A stretch of DNA of 64,000 bases from Pseudomonadota bacterium (GTDB lineage: Bacteria > Pseudomonadota > Gammaproteobacteria > Xanthomonadales > Rhodanobacteraceae). The position numbers were made by a program, and so were the translations under genes. Below, piece after piece: positions 27,755 through 34,980 of the stretch. The stretch is taken from positions 71,896-135,895 of the forward strand of contig JAKAWV010000006.1 of the NCBI GenBank assembly GCA_021827205.1, written 5' to 3'. The notes below the pieces were generated by a model. The model worked only from the letters and a program-made list of their open reading frames with translations, was not told where the DNA came from and made no database searches. The first letter of the stretch is position 1, and each line of letters opens with the position of its first letter.

Positions 27755-28207
27755 TCAGGATGCCGGCGCCGGCGGCGGCTTGATCTGCTGCAGGTTCTCG
27801 TCGAGTGCCTTGCGCAGCGTGGCGATGGCCGCGCCGGTGTCGGTCGGCATCATCTGCAGACGCGCCAGTTGGCCGTAGGCGAAATTGCGCAGACCGGGGT
27901 TCTGGGTGTGCGCCAGCACATCGTGGTACATGGCTTCGGCGGCGCCACGGTGTCCTTGTGCCAGATACAAATGCTGCAGCACGCGCATGTCGCGCATGGC
28001 CGCGAATCGTGCCTGCATGCCGCGGCCGTGGCCGTGTTTGCCATGGTTCCAAGCACCGTGGCCCCACTGATCATGGCCAGAGGCCATGCCGGGGCCTTGC
28101 ATGCCAGGTGCCGGCGGTGCCGCGAGGGCATAGCCGCCCGCGCCGACCAGACCCAGCGCCAGCAGCGCGCCCAGGGCGAGCGTGAGTTTCGATTTACGCA
28201 GTTGCAT
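27755..28207 (-). CDS. His-rich periplasmic protein heading a Cpx-like operon
   Basis: 150 residues from ATG 28207 (GGAGA site upstream). The signal peptide is KLTLALGALLALGLVGAGGYALAA. The mature N-terminus is Met/His/Gly-rich (HDQWGHGAWNHGKHGHGRGM, about residues 43-62), like metal-binding tails. The rest is helical and repeat-like, resembling the helical Spy/CpxP fold only loosely; the LTXXQ signature is absent. Its place at the head of a Cpx-like operon suggests a periplasmic accessory that senses or buffers a metal or misfolded protein. That role is inference. Confidence 0.7.
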   Translation of the reverse strand: MQLRKSKLTLALGALLALGLVGAGGYALAAPPAPGMQGPGMASGHDQWGHGAWNHGKHGHGRGMQARFAAMRDMRVLQHLYLAQGHRGAAEAMYHDVLAHTQNPGLRNFAYGQLARLQMMPTDTGAAIATLRKALDENLQQIKPPPAPAS

Positions 28208-28453
28208 GATGTGTCTCCAGTCAAAAGCGGGAAAAGATGCCGCCGGCGGTGCGCGGCCGGAGGGGGAAGGACGCGACACAAGGGTGGCGCCGGCGGCTGG
28301 AGTTCACTGTAGGCGCCATGGCCCGGTGCGCGTGGCGCGCGGCGTTGCGGGATGTAACGCTTGGTAACCGCGGGCCGGCGCACCTCGGACGCCGCATGCT
28401 GCGCCGCGGCATCGGTTGCGCTAGGGTGCTGGTTTTCCCGCTGGAGTCACACC

Positions 28454-30346
28454 GTGTCCATGCACTACACCTTCCTGCTCGACTTCGACAGCACCCTGGT
28501 CGCCGTGGAATCACTTGAGGTGATGGCGGAGGTGTGTCTGCCGGAGGATACCGAGGGCGCGCGCAAGCGCACGCGTTTGCGCGAACTGACCACTGCGGCG
28601 ATGGAAGGGCACATGGATTTCGGCGCCGCGCTGAGCGAGCGCCTCGCGCTGCTGGACCTGCGCCGCGAACAATTGCCGGCGATCGTGGCGCGTCTGCAGC
28701 AGGCGCTGAGCGCCTCGTTTCTCGCCAATCGTGCATTTCTCGAAGCGCATGCCGAGCACATCCACGTGTTCAGCGGCGGCTTCGAGGAACTCATCGTGCC
28801 GGTGATCGAGCAACTGGGCCTGCGCGCCGATCGCGTGCATGCCAATCGTCTGCAATTCGACGCGCAGGGACGGCTGCTGGGCTGCGTGCAAGGCAATGCG
28901 TTGGCGCGCGCCGGCGGCAAAGTGGAGACCGTGCGCGCGCTGGCGCTGGCGCAGCCGTGCGTGCTCGTCGGTGATGGCTGGAGCGATCTGGAGGTGGCCG
29001 AGGCCGGACTGGTGCAGCGCTTCTACGCCTACACCGAGCACGTGCGGCGCGCGCCGGTGCTGGCGCGCGCCGAGCGCGAGGCGCCGAGCTTCGACGAAGT
29101 GCTGTTCGATCTGGGACTGCGCGCGGCGCATTCGTATCCGAAGAACCGGCTCAAGGTGCTGCTGCTGGAGAACATCCACTCCAGCGCGGTGGAAGCCTTC
29201 GCGCGCGCCGGCTACAGCGTGGAGACCGTGCCCGGCGCGTTGGACGCGGCCGCGCTGGCCGCGCGCATCGGCGAGGTGGCGGTGCTCGGCATCCGCTCCA
29301 AGACGCGCTTGACCGCTGCGGCGCTGGCGCAGGCCAAGCGCCTGGTGGCCGTGGGCGCGTTCTGCATCGGCACCAACCAGATCGATCTGGACGCCGCGCG
29401 TCGGCGCGGCATCGCCGTGTTCAACGCGCCCTACAGCAACACGCGCTCGGTGGTGGAACTGGCGCTGGCCGAGATCATCCTGCTGCTGCGTGGTCTGCCC
29501 GAGAAATTGCGCCAGATGGATCACGGCGTGTGGGACAAGTCCCTGGGCGCGGCGCGCGAGGTGCGCGGCAAGACGCTGGGCATCGTCGGCTACGGCAACA
29601 TCGGCATGCAGCTTTCGGTGCTGGCCGAGGCCGCGGGCATGCGCGTGCTGTACGTCGACCTGGCCGAGCGCCTGGCGCTGGGCACCGCGCAGCGCGTGGC
29701 CACGCTGCACGAATTGCTGGCCGCGAGCGATGCGATCAGCGTGCACGTCGACGGGCGCGCGTCGAACCGCAATCTGTTTGGCGCCGCCGAGTTCGCCGCG
29801 ATGCGTCCGGGCAGCGTGTTCCTCAACCTTGCGCGCGGCCACGTCGCCGATCTGGATGCGCTGCGCACCGCGCTGGATTCGGGCCATTTGCGCGGTGCCG
29901 CGCTGGATGTATTCCCAGAGGAGCCCGCACGCAACGGCGATGCCTTTGCGCATCCATTGACCAGCAATCCGCGCCTGCTGCTGACCCCGCACATCGGCGG
30001 CAGCACGCTGGAAGCGCAGGCCGACATCGGCCGTTACGTCGGCCAGCGTCTGACCGATTACATCGACGGCGGCAGCACCGAGGGCGTGGTCAATCTGCCG
30101 GCATTGCGCCTGCCGCCGCAGGAACAGGCGCATCGCTTCGTGCATCTGCACGCCAACCAGCCGGGCGTGCTGGCACGCATCAACGAGGCGCTGAGCGCGC
30201 ACGGCGCCAACATCCTCGGCCAGTACCTGAAAACCGATGCCGAGGTCGGCTACGTGATCACCGATGTCGATCGCGATTACTCGCCGGCGCTGCTCGATGC
30301 GATCCGCGCGGTGCCACACACGCTGCGTTTTCGCGTGCTGTATTGA
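28454..30346 (+). CDS. Fused phosphoserine phosphatase (SerB-like) - phosphoglycerate dehydrogenase (SerA)
   Basis: 630 residues. The N-terminal ~220 form a HAD-IB phosphatase: motif I TFLLDFDSTLVAVES, motif II FSGGF, Lys in AGGKVETV, and motif IV LVGDGWSDLEVAE. A linker (YPKNRLKVLLLENIHSSA) leads into a complete SerA: IRSKTRLTAAAL, the NAD fold TLGIVGYGNIGMQL, catalytic Arg in NLARGHV, Glu in FPEEP and His in LTPHIGGSTLEAQ. The C-terminal ACT domain (VHLHANQPGVLARINEAL) is the usual site of serine feedback. One chain thus carries the first and last enzymes of serine synthesis; SerC is not here. GGAG at 28443 suits GTG 28454 better than ATG 28460. Confidence 0.9.
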   Translation: MSMHYTFLLDFDSTLVAVESLEVMAEVCLPEDTEGARKRTRLRELTTAAMEGHMDFGAALSERLALLDLRREQLPAIVARLQQALSASFLANRAFLEAHAEHIHVFSGGFEELIVPVIEQLGLRADRVHANRLQFDAQGRLLGCVQGNALARAGGKVETVRALALAQPCVLVGDGWSDLEVAEAGLVQRFYAYTEHVRRAPVLARAEREAPSFDEVLFDLGLRAAHSYPKNRLKVLLLENIHSSAVEAFARAGYSVETVPGALDAAALAARIGEVAVLGIRSKTRLTAAALAQAKRLVAVGAFCIGTNQIDLDAARRRGIAVFNAPYSNTRSVVELALAEIILLLRGLPEKLRQMDHGVWDKSLGAAREVRGKTLGIVGYGNIGMQLSVLAEAAGMRVLYVDLAERLALGTAQRVATLHELLAASDAISVHVDGRASNRNLFGAAEFAAMRPGSVFLNLARGHVADLDALRTALDSGHLRGAALDVFPEEPARNGDAFAHPLTSNPRLLLTPHIGGSTLEAQADIGRYVGQRLTDYIDGGSTEGVVNLPALRLPPQEQAHRFVHLHANQPGVLARINEALSAHGANILGQYLKTDAEVGYVITDVDRDYSPALLDAIRAVPHTLRFRVLY

Positions 30347-30552
30347 GCGCTGCAAGCCGTGGCGCTGGGCGTGAAACAGGCAAGTGAATTCATAAGTGAA
30401 CCCCGACGGTGAAATGGTGACCGCGTTTTCCCGCCGTTTCCCCAGCTCCGGATGGCGCATCGACTTGCACGGAACTGCCAAGACCGGGGCACCATTTCGC
30501 CACCCGGGTCATGACTGGCACGAAAATCGCCCATGCCGCGAAAAGCCCACGC

Positions 30553-30948
30553 ATGACCAAACAAGTCGGCTCCACCACCATCCTGCCCCGGCACCGCGCG
30601 TCATGCCACTGCGGCGCGGTGGTGCTGGAACTCGACCTGCCGGATGGCATCGTCGATCCGCGTCGCTGCGACTGCTCGCTGTGCCGGCGGCGCGGCAGCA
30701 TCGTCGCATCGGTGCCGCTGGCGGGGTTGCGCATCATCCAGGGCGCGGACGCTCTGCGCGTGTATCAATTCAACACCCAGGTCGCCCAGCACTTCTTCTG
30801 CGCGCGCTGCGGCATCCACACGCACCACCAGCGCCGCTCCAACCCGTCCGAGTACGCCTACAACGTCGGCTGCCTCGATGGCGTCGATCCGTTCGACCTC
30901 GGTCCGATGCCCACGCGCGACGGCGTGCACCATCCCGCCGACCGCTGA
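30553..30948 (+). CDS. GFA/CENP-V family zinc protein
   Basis: 131 residues from ATG 30553; an in-frame ATG at 30511 is less likely. The family is named for glutathione-dependent formaldehyde-activating enzyme but its members have varied or unknown roles. The zinc ligands are visible in order: ASCHCGAVV, RRCDCSLCRRRG and FFCARCGIHTHH. The C-terminus ends with the family's GLxDGVDPF-like block as GCLDGVDPFDLGP. No operon partner gives a substrate. A second member, of different sequence, is at 54870-55286. Confidence 0.82.
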   Translation: MTKQVGSTTILPRHRASCHCGAVVLELDLPDGIVDPRRCDCSLCRRRGSIVASVPLAGLRIIQGADALRVYQFNTQVAQHFFCARCGIHTHHQRRSNPSEYAYNVGCLDGVDPFDLGPMPTRDGVHHPADR

Positions 30949-30998
30949 GCCGGCGCGGGCACAGCCGGCGCGCATTGCGTCGCTCGCGGTGTCACTGC

Positions 30999-31244
30999 AT
31001 GCGCACCGAACTCGTCACTACGCTCAAACGTCAGGCCACCGAATTGCTCGCTGATATCGAGCGCGACAGGCGGCCGATCCCGATTACCCAGCACGGTCTG
31101 CCCGGCGCTTATCTGGTGGATGTGCGAAGTTGCCAAGCGCAGCAACAACGCCTGGCGGTGCTCGAGGGCATTGCGCGCGGTGAGCTGGCCGTGGCGCAAC
31201 GGCGCACGGTGTCGCACACGCAAGCCAGGACGCGTCTGGCGTGA
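30999..31244 (+). CDS. Phd/YefM-family antitoxin
   Basis: 81 residues. The N-terminal half (MRTELVTTLKRQATELLADI, then PIPITQHGLPGAYLVDV) is the Phd/YefM DNA-binding dimer fold with its typical ITQHGxPxAYLV strand. The C-terminal half is a toxin-wrapping helix ending SHTQARTRLA. Its stop overlaps the toxin ATG by one base (TGATG). It should neutralise the ParE-type toxin domain encoded next and repress the pair. Confidence 0.85.
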   Translation: MRTELVTTLKRQATELLADIERDRRPIPITQHGLPGAYLVDVRSCQAQQQRLAVLEGIARGELAVAQRRTVSHTQARTRLA

Positions 31245-32740
31245 TGGTTCAAATAGTCTGGACCGAGCCATCCATCGGCGATCTGGACGCCAGCGCCGAT
31301 TACATCGCCATCGAAAATCCACTGGCCGCCGCGGAGCTCGTGCGTCGCATCATCGACCACGTCGAGCAACTGGCCGTGCATCCCGACAGCGGCGGTCGCC
31401 CGCGTGAACTCGCGCGCTCGCGCTACCGCCAGATTGTCGAACCGCCGTGTCGCGTGTTTTACCACCACGATCATGGCAAGGTTTTCATTCTCCATGTCAT
31501 GCGCACGCAACGCTTGCTGCGCGGCAAGCAACCCGCGGCGCGCAAGCAGTCCACCCCGGACTGGGGCAGCCCGCGCCACAATCCACGCAACCAGTGCATT
31601 GCGAGTCAGTCCATGCGCGCCCACGCGATTGCGATCACCACGCCCACCCTGCTGCTACGGCCCTATCGTCGCGGCGACGCGGCGCGCTTCGCGGCGGCGG
31701 TGCGCGAGTCGGCGGTCAGCGTCAGGCGCTGGATGCCGTGGCCGCGCGCGGATTACACGCCGGACATGGCGCTGGCCTGGTTCGCCGATTGCGCGGCCAG
31801 GCGGCGCGTCGGCAGCGCGCATGAGTTCGGCATTTTCAGCAGCGACGGGCGCGAGTTGCTGGGCGGCGCCGGGCTCAACCGCATCGACGCGCAACACCGC
31901 GGCGCCAATCTCGGCTACTGGGTGCGGCACGCGCGCGAGGGGCAAGGCATCGCCACGCAGGCGGCGCGCGCGCTGCTGCGTTTCGGCTTCGACACGTTGC
32001 AGTTGGCGCGCATCGAGATCGTCGCCGCCGAGGGCAATGCCGCCAGTGCGGCGGTGGCGCGCAAGGCCGGCGCGACGCTGGAAGGCGTGGCGCGCAATCG
32101 CCTGATCGTGGACGGGCGCGCGGTGCCGGCGCGCGTATTCGCGTGCGTGCCCATGACGCCCGCTGCCGCACATGCGCAGCCTGCGTCCAAACCCGTGCAA
32201 GGCCCACGACGCACGATGCCGCCCACGCGCGTCGTGCTGCGCGCGCTGCAGCCCGGCGATGCACGTGCGTTTCTTGCCGCCGCGCGCGCCAGCCGCGCCT
32301 TGCATCAGCCCTGGCTGCGCGCACCGCAGACGCCGGAGCAATTCCGCGCGCTGCTGGCGCGCGCCGCGCAGCCCGATCACCACACGCATCTGGTGTGCCT
32401 GCGTGACAGCGGCGCGGCGGTCGGCGTCATCAATCTCAGCAATATCGTGCGCGGCGCATTCGCCAGCGCGTATCTGAGCTACTACGTGTTCGCAGGACAC
32501 GAACGCCGGGGCCTGATGCGCGAGGCGCTGCACGCCGCCGTGCGCCACGCCTTCGGCACGCTCAAGCTGCACCGGCTGGAGGCCAACATCCAGCCCGGCA
32601 ACGCGGCCTCGCGCGCCCTGGTGCGCGCCTGCGGTTTCACGCTGGAGGGTTATTCGCCGCGTTATCTGAAAATCGCCGGCCGCTGGCGCGATCACGAGCG
32701 CTGGGCGCGGCTGGCGGACGGGCCGCAACCCGGCTGCTGA
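31244..32740 (+). CDS. ParE-type toxin fused in frame to two GNAT acetyltransferase domains
   Basis: 498 residues in one open frame from ATG 31244. Residues 1-~96 are a RelE/ParE toxin: IVWTEPSIGDLDASADYIA, then SRYRQIVEPPCRVFYHH and ILHVMRTQRLLRG. A ~27-residue linker of poor complexity follows. From Met124 (ATG 31613) a RimJ/RimL-type GNAT starts: LLLRPYRRGDAARFAAAV, NLGYWVRHAREGQGIATQAA and AEGNAASAAVARKAGATLEG. From about Met325 (ATG 32216) a second GNAT follows: RVVLRALQPGDARAFLAAA, GHERRGLMREAL and LHRLEANIQPGNAASRALVR. Either the toxin stop codon was lost, or three proteins are made from internal starts; no strong ribosome binding site precedes ATG 31613. ParE poisons gyrase, while RimJ/L proteins acetylate N-termini. 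Confidence 0.8.
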   Translation: MVQIVWTEPSIGDLDASADYIAIENPLAAAELVRRIIDHVEQLAVHPDSGGRPRELARSRYRQIVEPPCRVFYHHDHGKVFILHVMRTQRLLRGKQPAARKQSTPDWGSPRHNPRNQCIASQSMRAHAIAITTPTLLLRPYRRGDAARFAAAVRESAVSVRRWMPWPRADYTPDMALAWFADCAARRRVGSAHEFGIFSSDGRELLGGAGLNRIDAQHRGANLGYWVRHAREGQGIATQAARALLRFGFDTLQLARIEIVAAEGNAASAAVARKAGATLEGVARNRLIVDGRAVPARVFACVPMTPAAAHAQPASKPVQGPRRTMPPTRVVLRALQPGDARAFLAAARASRALHQPWLRAPQTPEQFRALLARAAQPDHHTHLVCLRDSGAAVGVINLSNIVRGAFASAYLSYYVFAGHERRGLMREALHAAVRHAFGTLKLHRLEANIQPGNAASRALVRACGFTLEGYSPRYLKIAGRWRDHERWARLADGPQPGC

Positions 32741-32754
32741 ATCCGGCTGCACTT

Positions 32755-33762
32755 TCAACGGCCGCGCATGAACCACGCCAGCGCGCGCGGATAGTCGATG
32801 GTCATGCGCAGGTCGCGCAGGGCATTTCCGCCCAGAGAGCCGTACACCGGTGCGCTGGTCATGCTCGACATGACTTTCAGGAAATTGGCGTCGGGCCGTT
32901 CGGTGAACCACACCGGGCCGACGCGGAGACCGGCCACCCGCACACGCGGCACTTCGATCATCGCCGCCATCGTGCCGGCCTGCGCTTGACGGATGATCCG
33001 CCAGCCGGGGTGCTCGCGATGCCAGCGCTCGAACAGGCTGGCGATGATCATGCTGGTGGCGCGCCGACGTGGGCCGCCATCGCGTAACTGCGCCAGCGCG
33101 GCGCGCGTCAGGTAGGTCTCGGCGCCGGTATCCAGCAGCAGCGGCAGCGGCTTGCCGGCGATGCGCACCACGATGCGCGGGAAATCATCGATTCGCTTGC
33201 CCTGCGCGTCCACGGGAAATCCCAGTGGCACCGCACGCGCGCCTGCCGGCGCCCAGCCCGGAGGATCGAGCCACAGGCGTTTCGCCGGGTAGTTCCAGGT
33301 CCAGACATGTCCGGCGAACCATGCCTGGCCGAGGATGCCGTCGCCCTGCGGCGGCCAGCCCGAAATTTGACGCATCGCGGGCACCACCATCAGTGGCGCG
33401 CTCGCCAGCGGTATCGAAGCCGGTAATCCGAGCGCCTGCATGGACACCACCCGCGCACCCGGGCCGAAATGCGCGGGGAAAACTTGCTCACGCGGCGGTC
33501 GTGATGACAGACCCAAGCGCGCCAGCGCGGTCGCGGCGATCACCATCCCCCCGCCGGTGTCGGTGTAGAAGCGCAGCGTGCCGACATGCGCCAAAGCCGG
33601 GCGCAGGTACACACGGTCGGCCTGGAATTGCACGGGCATGCGCTGGCGCTGCGGCGGCTGCGCATGGACTGCGGCGCCAAGCGCCGCGCAGAGTCCGATT
33701 ATCAGGCAGGTCATGGACCGCCGATCGACGGGCCTCCACAGTGTCCGGTGAGCTGCGCGCAT
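32755..33762 (-). CDS. Secreted aspartyl-protease-like protein with two DTG motifs
   Basis: 335 residues from ATG 33762 (GAGG six bases upstream); ATG 33714 would start directly at the signal peptide TCLIIGLCAALGAAVHA. Two retropepsin-like active-site motifs are visible: LRFYTDTGGGMVIAATAL early (about residue 65) and LPLLLDTGAETYLTRAAL in the middle (about 200). Each is followed by the hydrophobic strand pattern of aspartic protease lobes. The C-terminal YGSLGGNALRDLRMTIDYP matches the closing block of bacterial retropepsin-like proteins. It is probably periplasmic. It converges on the acetyltransferase ORF with a gap of 14 bases. Confidence 0.75.
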   Translation of the reverse strand: MRAAHRTLWRPVDRRSMTCLIIGLCAALGAAVHAQPPQRQRMPVQFQADRVYLRPALAHVGTLRFYTDTGGGMVIAATALARLGLSSRPPREQVFPAHFGPGARVVSMQALGLPASIPLASAPLMVVPAMRQISGWPPQGDGILGQAWFAGHVWTWNYPAKRLWLDPPGWAPAGARAVPLGFPVDAQGKRIDDFPRIVVRIAGKPLPLLLDTGAETYLTRAALAQLRDGGPRRRATSMIIASLFERWHREHPGWRIIRQAQAGTMAAMIEVPRVRVAGLRVGPVWFTERPDANFLKVMSSMTSAPVYGSLGGNALRDLRMTIDYPRALAWFMRGR

Positions 33763-33848
33763 GCTGGGCCTCGGCGTTCGGCAAGGGACCGCAATCAGGA
33801 TACGCGCGGTCTGCGAAAACGCTCCAGTGCGTGGTCGCGCCGCCGCGA

Positions 33849-34019
33849 TCAGCCCGCAAAAGCGCACCACGACAGTGGTGGCGCGGTGTGCTCCGGTGAG
33901 CGCAGCGTGCCCGGTGCCACCGCGGCCAGGCGGTACGGCGCGCCCTTCTCCTCCAGCGCGATCAGCACCGCGCGTCCGAACGGGCTGCCGGGAATCGTAT
34001 GCACCGTGTACCCGCTCAT
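33849..34019 (-). pseudogene. Truncated glutathione S-transferase N-terminus
   Basis: The 56-codon frame begins SGYTVHTIPGSPFGRAVLI and ALEEKGAPYRLAAVAPGTL, the thioredoxin-fold start of a GST. It breaks off about 45 residues in, leaving no glutathione-binding remainder or C-terminal helical domain. Its ATG overlaps the stop of the SRPBCC gene by 4 bases, so the original operon was ArsR - SRPBCC - GST and the last gene has been cut by a deletion. Confidence 0.75.
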
Positions 34020-34558
34020 GGCGCACTCCTGTTGCGCGCCGCCTCGCGCGCGAAGCACTCGAGCATGCCGGGCCAGCCGCCGTCGACATGGCCACGCATG
34101 CTTTCGCCATCGGTCTTGTCCATGCGCTCGAAGTCGCGGTGCTCCAGCTCCGCGCGCGCGGGGCCTTCGGCGATGAAGCGCACCCCCACCTCCGAGGCCA
34201 GTTCGATATGCGCGTCGGGCTTCCATTGCGCGCTGATCTCCCAGCCCACCACCAGCCGCGCGTCGGGCTCCCACACTCGCACGTGACCCACGGTGACCTC
34301 GCTGCCGTCAGCGTGGCGGGTGTACCAGCGCCCACCGACGAAGGGCTCGATCACCGAGCGCGTGATCGGTCCCTGGCCGATGCCTTTGTCATGCGGCCAC
34401 CAGCGGTCGATGCCGGCGGTGAACACCGCGAAGGCGTGCGCGGCGCCGGTTTCGACGGTCACGCTCTTGCATACCGGCGCGATGCGGATGCTGCGTGGCG
34501 CGGCCTCGCGGCCGGCCGGTGCGGATGCGGATGCGGGCGGTGCGGATTCACGGCTCAT
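34016..34558 (-). CDS. SRPBCC (AHSA1-like) domain protein
   Basis: 180 residues. It is a START/AHSA1-like ligand-binding fold, seen from SVTVETGAAHAFAVFTAGID, RWWPHDKGIG, FVGGRWYTRHADGSEVTVG and the C-terminal GHVDGGWPGMLECFAREA. The N-terminus is an Ala/Pro-rich extension of ~25 residues. The family often sits downstream of an ArsR-type regulator with 4-base overlaps, exactly as here, and is thought to bind small hydrophobic molecules. The ligand is unknown. Confidence 0.85.
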   Translation of the reverse strand: MSRESAPPASASAPAGREAAPRSIRIAPVCKSVTVETGAAHAFAVFTAGIDRWWPHDKGIGQGPITRSVIEPFVGGRWYTRHADGSEVTVGHVRVWEPDARLVVGWEISAQWKPDAHIELASEVGVRFIAEGPARAELEHRDFERMDKTDGESMRGHVDGGWPGMLECFAREAARNRSAP

Positions 34559-34908
34559 GGTTTTTTCCTTTCCGGCGATGGCGTGCCGCGCGCGGGACGC
34601 CGCCGCGGCGGATGGGTTTCGGCCTCGTGCTTGAACGCGACCAGGGCCTGGTCCCAGAACCGGTCCAGCCAGCGGCGCAGTTCGCCGAGGCCGTCGGGAT
34701 CGATGAAATAGACGCGGCGCGCGCCTTCGGCGCGGTCGAGCACCAGGCCGGCGTCCTTGAGCGCCTTCAGATGCTGCGACACCGCCGGGCGGCTGACTGG
34801 CAGTCCCGCGGCCAGTTCGCCCACCGCGCGCGGACCCTCGCGCAGGCGCTCGAACACGCGGCGGCGGGTGGGATCGGCGAGGCAGCGCAGGGCACTTTCG
34901 TAAGCCAT
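34555..34908 (-). CDS. ArsR-family transcriptional regulator
   Basis: 117 residues. The winged helix is clear: LADPTRRRVFERLREGPRAV, then LPVSRPAVSQHLKALKDAGL and EGARRVYFIDPDGL. No metal-binding Cys cluster is present, so it belongs to the non-metal ArsR group that controls SRPBCC genes. It overlaps the SRPBCC start by 4 bases. A palindrome over the -10 region directly in front of its ATG is the likely autorepression site. Confidence 0.9.
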   Translation of the reverse strand: MAYESALRCLADPTRRRVFERLREGPRAVGELAAGLPVSRPAVSQHLKALKDAGLVLDRAEGARRVYFIDPDGLGELRRWLDRFWDQALVAFKHEAETHPPRRRPARGTPSPERKKP

Positions 34909-34909
34909 G

Positions 34910-34942
34910 ACTTACGGTAAGTTCGTACTTACGCCATGTCAA
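34910..34942 (-). promoter_or_regulatory. Promoter and operator of the ArsR-SRPBCC operon
   Basis: On the minus strand a -35 TTGACA (34937-34942) is spaced 17 bases from a -10-like TACCGT (34914-34919), close to the ATG at 34908. A 13-base palindrome ACTTAC-G-GTAAGT (34910-34922) covers the -10, and a further ACTTAC copy lies at 34926-34931. The geometry suits ArsR autorepression. Confidence 0.65.
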
Positions 34943-34980
34943 GTGCCGGTATGGCGCGCAAACCGCGCCGGCCGGCGGTT

